Shown here: positions 1 to 12,375 of the stretch, in pieces
Layout of the letters: each line of letters starts with the position of its first letter
Position numbering within the stretch: position 1 is the first letter of the stretch
Source of the DNA: Climacium dendroides
Lineage: Eukaryota; Streptophyta; Bryopsida; Hypnales; Climaciaceae
Length of the DNA: 64,000 nt
Assembly: GCA_950106755.1 (NCBI GenBank)
Contig: OX467083.1
Location: 18,285,029 to 18,349,028, forward strand
Reading direction: 5' to 3'
The notes under the pieces: generated by a model
The model's input: only the letters and a program-made list of their open reading frames with translations
Told to the model about the DNA's origin: nothing
Database searches by the model: none
Position numbers and translations under genes: made by a program

Positions 1-151
1 AAGGCTGAAAATTTAGCACTTGCCAAGGTCAAATGACTCATTGTGCTTGCAAAATGGATTTGAAATGTTAAAAAATAGTGAAAAAAGTAGAAAAAAATCA
101 CATCTATAATTGAACCTCCTACTAAAATGCTTCTCAGTCACTCATAACTTC

Positions 152-650
152 TTGGATCAATATGAAATTTTAACCATACAAACTAGACTAGTATGTAGAA
201 CTTTTACAACAAAATTATTGAAAACGGACCATGTATGAAGAAATTATGAGCCACCGAAGTTCACTATAATGCAAAAATGTCTGGATTTTGAACATCGAAT
301 TGCTCTCAAACATTCAAAATAGCTTGGGATGACATGAAACTTTTACCATAGTAATTAGACCTTAAGGGAAGAAAAACACAACAAATTTTTATTGAAAATG
401 AACATTTGATGAAAAAGATACAAGCCCCCAAAGTTGTAGCCATGAGAATGCAGTGTGCTGAACTCAAATTGAACCTATGACTCTTCGAATGGCTTTCACA
501 AACTCAATTTGTCTTGGATCAATTTGAAAATTTTATCACACAAAATAGATTTGTATGTGCAACTTTTACAACAAGTTTTATTAAGTTTGGACATTAGATG
601 CAAAAGTTAGAGCATTTCAAACTGGACTATTACAATGTGTGAGGACACTT
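152..650. repeat. Three diverged tandem copies, about 170-190 bp each
   Basis: Three blocks start near 152, 323 and 513 with variants of CTTGGATCAATTTGAAA. Each continues through a segment like ACTTTTACAACAA and ends with a stretch like GAAGAAATTATGAGCC or GCAAAAGTTAGAGC. Divergence between copies is high, so this is an old tandem array. No coding capacity was seen. The 1-151 flank holds nothing I recognise. Confidence 0.6.
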
Positions 651-779
651 TTTGTCCCCTTCGGCAATGAGGGGTTAAGGACATGCAAAAGAGATCACGT
701 ATTGCCCAGCTACAACTAGGTGGAGACTTACTTATGGGGTAAGAGGAAAAGGCAAATGTGTTACACAATTTCTACAAAT

Positions 780-1250
780 CCTTACATAGTTACATACGGA
801 AGATGTTGAGACGGAGGAGGTGCTCGCAGCTAGGGCTCAAATACTCTTCAGTGTGCTGAGGGTCGTAACAGAGAGCCAAAACCAGAATTTTACAAAAGAA
901 GTGACCTTAGTTGAAGTCCAAGAAGACATTAAGACCTCTTTCTTGGAAATGCAGTCGGGGAAGATGGTATCCCAACATATTTCTTCAAGTTCTGCGCAAA
1001 TGATGTGTAGGAAGACTTATTGGCGGTGGTAAAGGAAGCATTGAGTGGAGGGGAGCTGTCCTGAGTGCATAATAAGGATATAATAGCCTTGATCCCGAAA
1101 GGGGGAGACACAAGCCTTATCCAGAACCTATGGCCGATAGCCATGTTGAACTTCTATAAGGTGGTAGCTAAGGTTTTAGTACACAGGTTACAAATCATAC
1201 TTTCCAAAGTGATGCAACCGAACCAAACCGGATTTGTACAAGGGAGGTGT
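780..1250 (+). pseudogene. LINE (non-LTR) reverse transcriptase, 5' part, broken
   Basis: This is the start of a plant LINE ORF2 reverse-transcriptase domain. The reading frame over about 930-1250 gives the LINE words GIPTYFFKF, IALIPKGGD, WPIAMLNFYKVVAKVL and QTGFVQGR, which belong to the first third of the RVT_1 domain. Two in-frame stops, TAG near 1008 and TGA near 1062, interrupt it, and the upstream part (820-930) looks similar but worn. The fragment ends exactly where the CACTA terminus begins at 1251. The catalytic YADD box is absent. The ORF2 C-terminal part reappears at 18412 in the same orientation. Confidence 0.85.
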
Positions 1251-1830
1251 CACTAGTAGAAAAGGGGCTATCAATGACTACTCTCTATGACTGCATAACC
1301 AGTCATTTCGGACACTTATGACGATAATATGACTGAAAGTAGATTTTGGGCTTAGAGTCATAGAGGACGAGTGATTATGGACAAGATAGTCATTTATACC
1401 ATAATCATTCTTTTTCATCGTATGCTGATGTGGAACTTTATCCAGATGTGATAATATGGACACCTCCAATGGTGCGTTGCCATGTGGCTACAGAGCCGAC
1501 TTGTTGAGTTGGCGGTTTTTTACCGGCTGATTTTGAAGTGATTCTATTGGATAACGACTAAATTTTGAGCTGAAATGCAGAATACTTGATCTCAGGTTAG
1601 TCATATTGTAGTCATATTCAAGGTTGCTGTAGTCATTTGTCAAATTTTTCGGAGGTGAGTTTAGTCATATTGTAGTCATATTTGAGGCTATCGTAGTCAT
1701 AAATTAGATATTATTCAATTGAGTGTAGTGATTAATACGGTCAGGGATGTGCTTCATCGGGTCATTCTGCAAAATGACTCGGCCTTATGATATGACTAGG
1801 GTATGGTTTCACGTAGTCATTGTATAGTTC
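1251..1830. repeat. 5' subterminal repeat array of the CACTA element (AGTCAT/ATGACT)
   Basis: Short words AGTCAT, TAGTCATA and ATGACT recur on both strands every few tens of bases. In En/Spm elements such subterminal arrays are the TNPA binding sites. The same word also clusters inside the element at about 2640-2760, 3910-4180, 5400-5540, 14390-14520 and 16870-16960, in introns or spacers of the transposase genes. Confidence 0.75.
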
Positions 1831-2232
1831 AAAAAGAGTGCTATAAGACATATGTGAAGAAAGTGTGCATAAATTGTACCATTCCAACAAAGCCTTCTTT
1901 TCCATTGATAATCCGTATATGATTAACAGCTTAGAGATGCATATTTTTCAAACATAAAGATGTCAAATTCTAGCTTAATAACCACTTGGACAAATGACTT
2001 TAACAATGGTGCTTACATCATATATACTAAGGCTGTTACAAAGAAATGACAAGTAAAATATAAATAATAGTATATTTAAAAAAAGGGGACATCATGATGG
2101 CTATGACCACATTGATGACAAACATGTTTCTTACACTCCTACTCACATCATCTATCTCTGAAAATGGTTTGTCTACAACCCACAGTTAGAAGTCCTAGAC
2201 ACATAGCAAAGCCCATACCACAATTATGGACT

Positions 2233-5200
2233 TCAGAGAGCAACTTTGATGAACTTTCCCTCCCACAAAGTACAGGAACCCACAGCGTCCTTCACCTTTG
2301 TTTGGTCATCAGCCGCATTTGGGAACATCAGTGTCACTTGTGGCCAAATGGCCTCTTTGACATCCACTTTGTAGTAAGAGTCAGGAATAGTGCAAAAATG
2401 GATCTTGTGCTGCCCACCCAATCCGCTGATGGTACCCGTAGCAACGCTCTGCTTCAAATTCTTTGGATTCAGCAAAAATACTTCTTGCCCACAAATGAAC
2501 TGCCACAAAAATGAAGGTGTCAAGTTCCAGTCTAATCTTGCACAAGTGACTCTTACTAGGCATACAATCAATACTATGGCTACATATATTGTCGGTGTAG
2601 GGGAGTGATTAATAATTGGTTCCTAGTAGTTCACCTAGAGTCATATACTTTGGTCCCCAAGTAGTCATAAGCATAGAAATGACTACATTATGACTATTTG
2701 GGCAGTTTCTGTGTAGACATAACCACAAAAATGACTACTTTGTGACTATGTGGGCACCCTCTGTCTTGAAGTAGCAAGTGTATGCAACCAATTAGAGAAT
2801 TTAAAAAAACATGATTGTAATTACAACTCTAGTTATCCTCTAACATTTATTAAGGAAACTTCTGTATAGACATGTTTTTTTACCTTCTCTGCCTGTACTT
2901 TTTTCTTCTGAATGGGCTCTGCCCTTGCTCCTCCCTTGCCAGATTTTGACTGCAAAATGCAAAGAATACAAGGTTAATTTAGTGAGTACATGATAAGTGA
3001 GGGAACATGTAGGCCTAAGATTGAATGAAATGGAATCACAAGTCTATTCACTTAGGAATCCTTCTACAAAGACATTGACAACATCATCAAGGTTGTTACC
3101 AACTTTTAACATGTCATTGTGAATTTAAAAATGTTTGGTATTCACTTCTATGTCCTAATAACGATCTAACCTTTGCTGAATTATCTTGTGGTGTTGAATT
3201 GCCTTCCATGGTTGACTTTGCAAGTACCTTTTGCATCCTTGGAGAAGTCCGAGGAGGTCGTTGGGTAGGACCTCCAGCCTCAACTACTGTGGCAACAACA
3301 GATGGTTCAGCAATTGCCACTAGGTCAACATTTATAGGATCAACATCCGAGGAAAGTACATCCTCCATTGGCTGCTCTTGTATCACCGGGGTAGGCTCTT
3401 TAATCTTTGCTATTGAAGGTGCTCCTTTGCCAGTGTCAGAATCACTGCTTGATTCTGACACCTATATGGAGAGAGCTGCTGGAGGTGTCTTCAAGGGAGC
3501 TCTAGAGCGAGTCTATACAACGTGTTCCTTCGTTGTGGCAAGTGGTGCTTGGGTCTCCAGAACAGAGAGGCCCAAGCTTGGGCTAGAGGTTTGGGCTGAT
3601 GAAAAACGGTTTGAGAGATCCTTGAGCATATTCATGACTTCTTCCATGGATTTGGTGTTCTCTGATTGGTATTGCAGCATCTGGGTCATTTTCCCTTGAA
3701 GGTGCTTCTGCTCCTCTGCCATGTTGTTTTGTTTCTCCTCTACTGCTATCAGCCTAGTGCGAATTGCCCCTCTGGCACCCTACATGCCACAATAATTCAT
3801 CTCACATTAGAATCATGGCCTCTTCAACAAACCAGGGCCTTCAAGCAGAGTACCAGAAAGCTACAAGAAAACTCTTATTATCTTGTATGACTTCAAAATT
3901 ATTGAGGTACGATTGCAATAGTCATTTCAATGACTCTAGTGTTATTTCATATATGACTATAAAACTACTGGTACAGTGCTACAATAGTCATCAAAATGAC
4001 TAAAGTATAAATTCACATATGACTATGAAACTACTTGTGAAAAAGCTACACTAGTCTGTAGTCATTGAAATGACTGCAATGTAAACTAACACATGACTAC
4101 AACTACACCAACATCAGACTTTGTTAGTCATTCGAAACATTGCGTGCAATGCATATAACTACAGTATGACAAATGTATGACTGCATTTAACTTGTACATG
4201 CTACCTTCTTCAACAAATGAAAAAAATAACGTGCAAGAGCAATCACCTAAGGAATTAAAAAAAATATATCTTCATGACAATCCCAATGCTGAATGACTTC
4301 AATAGATGGTATATTCAAATTGAAATGGAAATCTCACCTCCATCATAGCGCTAGTGGGTTCAGCCTCTTGCATCCCTTCTTTTATTTCGGTTAGGCCAGG
4401 GCTGTGCTCTCTTCCTTTTGTCTGCAATTAGAGGGAAAAACAACATTAACCTTATTAACAATATAATCAACATCCGTGGTTGACTATGCCTAAGGTCCTC
4501 AAAAATATGGGAGCAAACCAAAAAAACTTAAGCTTACCACTGCCAACTCCTTCCCTACTCTTCCCTTTCTACCCATGGTGCTATAATCCTTCACGTGGCC
4601 ACGGGCTTCTACCATCTTCGTTGTTTTGGCCACTTGCCCTTCAGTCTGCCAATACACCTTCAATTTGTCCCATTGTAGGGGGTCAATATGAGATGGACAA
4701 GCCTCCTTGCCTGACATAAATCTCACCTTCAGCCTAGCCCTCTCTGCCTTCATGTATTTTTTGATGGCACATCGAAACCCTTGCACACTAAGAGTGTGGC
4801 CAACGAACTCAAAGTCTTTCACCAAAGTCTCACGAAGAAGTACCACTGAGTTTGGCTCCTGAGACTCCCAATCCACCACACTCATGTCAAGAATTCGTGG
4901 AGTATTCACGCGCACAACATGGTCCCAAGCATTCTTGCCGTCGCATGTGGTATCAATCTCTCTACCGGCCTTCACTATTAATTGATATGGTTTCTTGCCT
5001 TCCACACTCCTGTGTGCAACAGAAGTCTCATTTCGATGTCGCTTTTGACGTCAATCAGCTCTGCCTTCACTCTCTAGAGAACGATTGCCAGGACCTTGCA
5101 ATGCACCTGGCCATGAGCCATGATAAGGGCCATAAGGAGGTCCACTACTTGAAGGCCATGGTGGTGGAGGCATATTGGAAGGATATTGATTCCACCCACC

Positions 5201-5383
5201 CTGCATCCATGGACTAGAACCCCAATAACCCGGTGGAGGCATATGGGAAGAGTCTCGACCTCCATGAACTCCACCTGCAAGCACAAGTGCTAAAGAAGAA
5301 GCACTCCTAGGTCGCTTCCGTGTTGTCTTCTTCAATGTTGGTGGAACTCCATCGTCCTCTGAAGAGTCCAAGGCTGTTGACAA
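2233..5383 (-). pseudogene. TNPA-like gene (plant transposase, Ptta/En/Spm family), multi-exon, with stops
   Basis: This is the accessory DNA-binding transposase gene of the CACTA element. Inferred exons on the minus strand, with GT/AG borders: 5383-4538, 4421-4338, 3780-3171, 2949-2884 and a last exon from about 2535 to 2233. The first listed exon has a Pro/Gly-rich N-terminal part (near 5100-5250) and the family core IDPLQWDKLKVYW with a basic region after it. The 3780-3171 exon has a coiled coil (MAEEQKHLQGKMTQML region). The last exon ends with the family's VKDAVGSCTLW box. An acceptor precedes 5383, so a 5' exon is missing from this call. In-frame stops at 5051-5053 (TGA) and two TAGs around 3470-3515 are all reachable by C-to-T change. 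It is transcribed divergently from TNP2. Confidence 0.75.
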
Positions 5384-5389
5384 CTAAAA

Positions 5390-7390
5390 AAAATATTAGA
5401 TTCATGACTGCTTTTGACTAGTCTATGACTACGTAGTGACTCTGTTATATTTGCATGTAACTATGTGACTACAAAGTGACTCTACTATGACTACAATTGA
5501 CTGTGTGACTAGACAATGACTCTTCTATGATTGAGACGGCACTTTAACATGGCAAAAGAGCGAAAAGAATCACTTCCACACAACTACAACAACACTACAT
5601 ATGACCTATAAAAACCTAAGGACTCACTTAGGATGGGTTCATATCTTCAAGGTGTACTGCTTCATGAAATATTCTCATTTCATGAGATACACTATTGTCA
5701 AATACAATTCTAGAAATTATAAATGGTTAGCCAATTTCTGCTACAAAGAGGCAACACTCACATGAAAATGTATATACATGCAACCTATTAAGAAGTGAAA
5801 TTTGGAAATGAATGGAGATAGGTGAAATCACGTACTTACATGGTATGAGAAAGCAATTATGTACCTAAAAAACACCAAGCAAAAGGTGGAAATCCAATCA
5901 CATGCAACTAGTCTACTCATACTTCATTCAACCCATTTCCAACTAGAACCCTATACAAAAGAAAGACACAATAAACTACCCAATCTTTTGCAATATTTCA
6001 TCCACCTACATCGATAGAAACACTAACATTCAACAAAACAGTAGAACCAATGCTCCCCAATTATCATCCTACTATCAGTCTACTGAAAAGAAGACCAGAA
6101 ACATTAGAAATCCAATCACATCCTACGGTCTAAACTATTTTGCACTTTTGCATGACTATAAGTCAACATAACCCTAAAGAAAGTACAAATGAACTCACTT
6201 GTTGCAAATGCTTGGAGCTTCATTTCAATCTTTCACATAAAACAATAGCATACACTCTTACAAACTTAAAAAACTAAAATCACGACAATCCATCATCCTA
6301 CATTAGCTTGCACTTGCAAAGATATGTGCACATTTTGTCAATTCTGGCTTCCCCATCCTCAGCACATGTATTTCAGCCACTTAAAGCCTGACCAACTACT
6401 AATTCTCTCATATTCTCTCCTTGCACTCAATTGAGCATCTAAAGCATAGTGAATTGTAACTCCTTCCAGACTGACTGTTACATGACAATTTCATCAATAC
6501 ATGAGCAACTAAAGTAGGGAAAAGAATATTTATACACAACTTCACGGGATTTCTACTCATGATGGATTAGCTACAGAAATTAAATAGAATGGGTCGAATC
6601 TTGCATTCACAAGCTAGGATCGGACATGGCTCAAGTACTTACAACAGGCAAGATCGATCTCAGACTCAATACAAACAGACTACGAGTCTACGACAACCCC
6701 AACGAATTAAACTGTCGATTCAATCAAGTGCATAAATCTTCTGTATGAAGAATTACTAAAGCTGCAGACCCTAACTTGCGAACCCAAATTCCCTTTAAAG
6801 AACGTAAGATTTAATCCACCCTAATTAAAATTAGTGACAGGGCAAGACATAGTAACGTTCCAACTCAAACAAAATCCAAAGCTCTATCTACAAGGAATGA
6901 GAGCAACAATTATACACAGAGTTGCCATCCTGTCTTACATAGCAGATGACACTGAATTCGACCCTAAGAACTGTCCTGGACTAAATGGTTTCACGCAACT
7001 GAAAGGAGCGAAAATTTTGGTAGCCATATATAGGTTGGCTAGGTTGGCGGAATGGGCGCGTGTTTGATTTGTTTTTGAAGACACGATGTGTTCTAGCCTA
7101 GCGGGACGAAATTTGATCTTGAAGGAGTTGCCAGTGATCCGTAGATGTAGGCAAAGTTTAAGGTGAATCCGACTAAGAATGGCAAGTTGTCGATCATGGC
7201 GATGGCGGGTCTGTTTGCGCAGTGAGGGCGTGATTACGGGCATCAATCCCATTTAGTACTCACATCAAATCTAGACATTCTAATTTCTTCTTGCTCAGTC
7301 TGTGAAACTCACATATCTACTTGTTCAGATCTTAGTCGCTGCAAATTACAAAGACTAAACACGAAATGCAATTCCACGAGATGGTCAACA
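5390..7390. other. Non-coding interior of the CACTA element
   Basis: There is an AGTCAT cluster at 5400-5540, then AT-rich DNA without a convincing reading frame. The short frames around 6834-7252 match nothing I know and overlap on both strands. Confidence 0.5.
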
Positions 7391-7408
7391 GAAAGCGTAT
7401 CTGCTAGC

Positions 7409-7698
7409 TTGGAATTGAAATCAGACTGGGAGTCGTCGGAGGAGTACTCATCTTGGGTGCTCATTTTTCCGTTCGAATTTGCTGCTCCTTCATTCTCTTG
7501 CAAATGCACTGGTTCCTCCAAACTCTGCTGCCCAAGTAAACGAGCATTCCTACGAGGTGGCCACGCCTCTCCAACAGCAACGGATTTTGATGCAAACCTT
7601 CGTGGAATCTTGAAAACCACTACCTTGGAGTTGCTGCCAACAACAACACACAACGGCCACAACTTCAGTTGCAAGTGGAAAACAATGGAGGAGCACAA
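7409..7698 (-). other. Possible further exon of the captured protease gene
   Basis: A minus-strand frame of about 95 residues is hydrophilic and acidic (PPRRNARLLGQQSLEEP, then a Ser/Asp-rich stretch). It lies about 300 bp downstream, in gene sense, of the recognisable ubiquitin protease segment. UBP1/UBP2-type proteases have a long variable insert between their Cys and His boxes, so this could be part of it. I see no motif that proves it, and no His box was found. It could equally be unrelated filler. Confidence 0.25.
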
Positions 7699-7993
7699 AG
7701 CATCGTCAGAAGCCTAACAAATTCAGATAAAGAAACACGAAATTGGATTACCAATACAACCAAATACACAAACTACGAATGAACTAGGAACCCATCTACA
7801 AGCCAAGCTGTAACGACAATTGAATGAATTCAACACAATGATAAATAATAATTCAAGAGAAAAAATGTCTGAAATTGTGTTGATCGGGTCACAAGAATGC
7901 CACAAGGAGTGCCCCATTCTCTGCACAAAACTAACAAATGAATGGATTCATAATCAAAATCCTGCGAGTTGCGGCAACTGCGAGCGAATCGAT

Positions 7994-8565
7994 TCAACTT
8001 CCGACCACTCCTGACCGCTCCTGCTTCGACGGGATGGGCAACGACAAATCCAGATAAGGCTTGTAAACATCTGACGAGTGCACACATTCACAGCAAGGCA
8101 CAGTGCTGGAAAGTTGTATACCAAACATGCGCTCTACAAACACAGGGCCATCCTCCGAGCCATTTGACTCAACAGACTTCCGCATGCTTTTTTCCTCCAT
8201 GTGCAATCCATCCAGTAAACAATGTAAGAGCTCGTGACTGTCTTGTTGCTAGAACCCCTTGAACCTCGGTGCTTTAGTGCAAATAGCAAAAAAAAAACGA
8301 GGAGACACGGCATTCCCCACAGTGCCTGCAAAGGGCCGAGTTAGTGTGGATTGTCCTGGCTGAACCACCGTCAGCTTTGTCTTGCTGTGGGATACATGTC
8401 CTGAAAGAAGTTCCTCAAAGCTTTCTTCAAAATACCTTCCTGCACGGAAGACTCTTGGCTAAAATGCTCACAAAGCATACTCACCCCAACCAAGTTCTGC
8501 ATCACCGAGTTGAAGAAGCACACGTTGCCCAAATTCCTCAGACCCTTGATTACCCGCCTACCCAC
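7994..8565 (-). pseudogene. Ubiquitin-specific protease (UBP1/UBP2-like) fragment captured in the CACTA element
   Basis: Ubiquitin-specific proteases remove ubiquitin with a Cys/His papain-like site. The minus strand from 8565 shows the Cys box GLRNLGNVCFFNSVMQNL with the catalytic Cys kept. An apparent intron follows (GTATCC donor near 8380, TTTGCAG acceptor near 8328). Next come AICTKAPRFKGF, a TAG, and QQDSHELLHCLLDGL, the second USP box. The frame then runs to LSSTVPCCECVHSSDVYKPYLDLSLPIP, the zinc-ribbon and downstream block typical of plant UBP1/UBP2 and animal USP16/45. The TAG lies where the family has Gln, and a 10-T run near 8290 seems frameshifted. The catalytic His box is missing, so no enzyme can be made. 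The position between the two transposase genes indicates host gene capture. Confidence 0.82.
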
Positions 8566-8739
8566 AAATGGTCTGAGGAATTGTCTCCGTCAATGGAAAT
8601 GCGTTTTAGTGCCAAACTAAATTGTGGCCCAAAACACCGAAGAGCCAAAATCTGAAAAACTTATTGTACATCGGCAAAACCCTAGCGTCACTTGCTGCAC
8701 CAACATCTGAAGCGGCTCACAAGACAGCCACCCACAATC

Positions 8740-8973
8740 TCAGATTGATTCAAGAAACACGTACCCTCCACCTTCCGAACTAGCGATGGAGTTGCTGCTA
8801 ATGGCTTTGTTGGCCTCCCCCTCCGTTGTGCACTCCGTCTCCTCTGCTGCGACGACGTGCAAGTGCAGGCGCTTGCTTCGACGAGGTGGAGCACTGCCGC
8901 TCTGTTGTTTGCTGCTTCGAATCTCCCCTTTCTGAGCAACCACCTCGTGACTGAAGACAACAAATCGTTTCAA
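8740..8973 (-). other. Possible 5' exon of the captured protease gene
   Basis: An open minus-strand frame of about 70 residues is basic and Ser-rich (RSSKQQSGSAPPRRSKRL). It ends at a good donor (GTACGTG) near 8763, upstream in gene sense of the USP Cys box. UBP1/UBP2-type proteins have a disordered basic N-terminus, which would fit. There is no ATG at the start of the frame, and the assignment rests on position only. Confidence 0.3.
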
Positions 8974-8979
8974 GAATTA

Positions 8980-11090
8980 GCGGTGGAGGGAGACAGCACA
9001 GAGCATGGAGCTATCGAGAACATGCCCTAAAACCCATCTCACGAAAGATTCCAACATGCATCGGAGTCGGAGCTCCAGAAACACAGCTCGCCGGCGCCTA
9101 GAACTCCGGAAACTGAGAGACAAAATCGGGGCCGCTAAAACGGTAGTGCAAGCAGATTTTGACACGTGTCTGGCATTGGAGACTCCTTCCTGTCATTTGG
9201 TGTCTTAGGAATGACAGAAGAAAGACATGAAAGTACTTTTTAATGACTGTCCGTTCTCATTTCCAGAGTATATGACTTCCAAAGCACTAGAGAGACACTG
9301 GGAGATAATTGCCGCCAAATTTGCCGCGGTTTTGCTAGCCTCATAAAAGCTGGCAATTCAAATCTAACACATTAGCTCCTATCTTCACAGTGTTCAGCCA
9401 TTGACACAAACTTGTTGGGTGCTACAAGACTCACAAGGCTGCAGCTGCTATTTTTAGTGGTTTCAAGCGTTTTTGATTCTCTTTCACACGTGCATCTCTT
9501 GCAAGCTCGTAAAGTGATTTCTGAGGAGTTTCACTATCTTCCATAGTTACTTTGTTGCAGAAGTAGAATGTGGTCAGGGTAGAAGACTAGTGAAGCAATG
9601 TAGGATCAGGAGCACACAAAAGGAGACCTGCTGAGGAAGGAGACCTATTGAGGAAGGAGACATGATGAAGAAGGAGCTCAAACTAAGGAGAAAGCAAGCA
9701 AATTTAGGGTGTGCATAGGCAACAACTAAGGTAATGCACAACTGAACATCAGAACTCAATCTTTGACTTAGAGTAATCATGAAGCAGTCTGATTTCTAAT
9801 TGCACTACTCATTCCAATCTTGCGCTGCAATCATTTGACATTCAAGTAGTCATGCTACAATCAAATTTTGAACTATAGATTCTAATTAAGTAACTTAGGT
9901 GTTCACCAATGTAGCATGATCACCTAATCACAATAATTTCATCAATACACAATTCAGACTAGCTTTATATGAATGTAGTTCAAGTAGTAGTAGGTGCTCA
10001 GAATTGTGCTAGTATAGAATGTGGAGATCAGAATATCTAAAGCCTTGCAGATGAAGACTCACTATTTAGCACAGTCATGTATATGGAGTCAATGAACCTT
10101 ACAAGGGTGTGCATTCATTGTTGTTTGCATCCAACGCAACCATCCAATAAAGTAACTACACCTAGCAGTGACCTTTTCCAAAAATCGTCCACATAACCAG
10201 TCATTTTGTTGACAGGTACTTCCACTGTTTATGAGAGTGTAAGGTCGGCTTTGGAACAATCTATTTTTAGCACTTCAGAAATTCATAGTTTTTTTGCATG
10301 GTGTCCAAAAAAGGTATTCTAAGAGAGTTTAGAATCTCCTAGCAACTAACAAAGAAATTACTTAAAAAGAAATTTCAATATTATAATGGGAACTATGCTA
10401 AAAGTTTATTTGGACGGTTTTAGGTGTAATTATCTTAATTATGTAGTAACCATTAGCCATAGAATTGTGCCTAGTATAGTAGTAGCATGGATGGGAGACT
10501 TGACGGCTATGGAAACAAGCAGTTTAGCAACGGAATCAATGAAGTAATGTCTGTCAGAGTGAAAGTATTCACAACCAAGTAAGTGAATGCAAACTATATG
10601 AGAACCATGGAAGGTATCTCATGATTGTTTGGGAAACGTATCCACTACCACGTCATTGCCTCTATAATAATTATTGAGCTCTGAATGACGGCAACACTAT
10701 CTAAATAACGTATAAGTCATTAAAATAGAACTTCAATAAGAGTCCTACTAAAATGACTGCACTAATTCATTTCTAAGTCATTGTCTTGGAGTTACTATCT
10801 GTACTGAAGTCTTTTGGTAGTCATTTTTTCATGAATGACCCTATAATTATTCCATAGTGACCGTCGATAAGGATAGAGTTGTGGTGTTCATTCATGCATT
10901 AAACAAACTGAGGTACTATTTCAGTCCCAGAAAGAGATATTTTGTTTTACAAGTACTCAAATGGGATCATAAAACTTTGGTTTGCTTTACATTGAAATTG
11001 ACTAAACGTAGTTGGATTACTGAATGCATTGTTATTTTCATTTTTTGTTGACTTTGCTTTAGAATGTGTTGAATATATACAATGGGATTA
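8980..11090. other. Non-coding CACTA interior between the protease fragment and TNP2
   Basis: I see no gene here. The stretch holds a purine-rich patch (9570-9700), AT-rich spacer, a few AGTCAT words around 10690-10830, and one copy of a dispersed repeat (10180-10400, minus sense) described separately. Confidence 0.5.
10180..10400 (-). repeat. Dispersed repeat, copy A
   Basis: Read on the minus strand, this matches 40390-40640 and 60060-60300 on the plus strand. The shared order is a GTTCCCATTAT block, a GTTGGTAGTT block, a TAGATTCTCTTAGAA block, then TTTTTTGGACACC, AACTATGAATTTTT, and a TGGAAGT.ACATTTTAG block. It is one degenerate repeat family of unknown type. Confidence 0.55.
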
Positions 11091-11094
11091 GGAG

Positions 11095-12375
11095 TTTCAT
11101 TTTGATCTCCAATTTTACATGGCTTTTCTTTTGCTACAGATGAATTTAGCTAGTGGGCGTACGTATGAGAAGCATGTCCATCTTTATTTGAGGAGGAGGG
11201 TTTGTCTTTCTGCAAGTGTTGTCCATTGCTATTAATGGGATTGCAAATTGTAATAGTTCCAATTTTTTGTGGACTTCTCTTTCGCTAAGGCTGAATGCAG
11301 TTACTATGAGTCTAAGATGCATGTTCATATATAGTCTCCATATTGTTTTAGCTTTACTTTCTGTAAAGCTAACTATAGCAAATGGACAACACATTGCAAT
11401 TGCAATTTGTTATTTTGTAGCCTTTGCTTTTAAAATTTGTGCTTGCAGCGGATAACATGTTGGGCATGTTCAATTCAATCATATGAGTACTTTGCATAAT
11501 ACTTGCATAAATGAAGAAAGATCATTAGAGGTACTCCTAGCTTTACATTGAAATTGACTAATTAATGTAGTTGCATGAGTAGAGGAATTACCATTTCCAA
11601 TTTTTTTGGGCTTCACATTTGGACTTGTAAGATTGTAATTTCATGGAAAAAACCCCTTATCAATCTCCTATTTTTTTTGGCTTTCACTTTAATTTGTAAT
11701 AGTAGAAATGTAATTCCATGGGTAGTTAGAGTAATTACTATCTCCATTTATTTATGGGCTTCACATTCTAATTGCATTAATGGAGTTGCATGAATAGAGT
11801 GAATTTGGTTTTTATTTTTTTGGGCCTTCACATTCTAATTGCCACTATGTAGTTTCATGAGTAGGATAATTTCCATTTGCAATTTCTTTGGGCTTCACAT
11901 TCTAATTGAAAGAATTTAGACTTTAAATAGGGAAAGACATTTTATTAATCTCCAATTATTTTTTGGCTTCACATTCTAATTGCATGAATGTAGTTTGAAT
12001 TCCTATTCAAATTTTTTGAATAAAGAGTGATTAGTAGAGGCATATTCATTTCCAATTATTTTTAGGTATTGCATTGTAATTGCAATAATCTCTTGGCATC
12101 AATAGAGGCAATTTTGTGTGTAATAATTTAGTTCACCTAGCCTTACCATTCATTTGCATGAATGTAGATCCTAGCCTAGAAGCATCTTAATGTCCATTTC
12201 TTGTAGAGGTCATGTTTAAAAGAAATTCCATGAATGTATATAGCTAGTGAGATGAATAGAGGCAATTTGTATGTCCATTTTATAGATGGGTTTCCATTTC
12301 TAGCTTATAAATGTACATGCTGTGATTTATAAATGATTAGTTATTTCCATATTTTGTGGGGGTGAACTTGCCATT
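11095..12375. repeat. Divergent minisatellite upstream of TNP2
   Basis: About ten degenerate units of 60-110 bp occur. Each has a core like CCAATTTTTTTGGGCTTCACATTC, then AATTGCATGAATGTAG. Clear units lie near 11590, 11660, 11740, 11810, 11870, 11950 and 12050. The array ends roughly 150 bp before the TNP2 coding start, in the presumed promoter/5' region. No coding role is seen. Confidence 0.65.
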
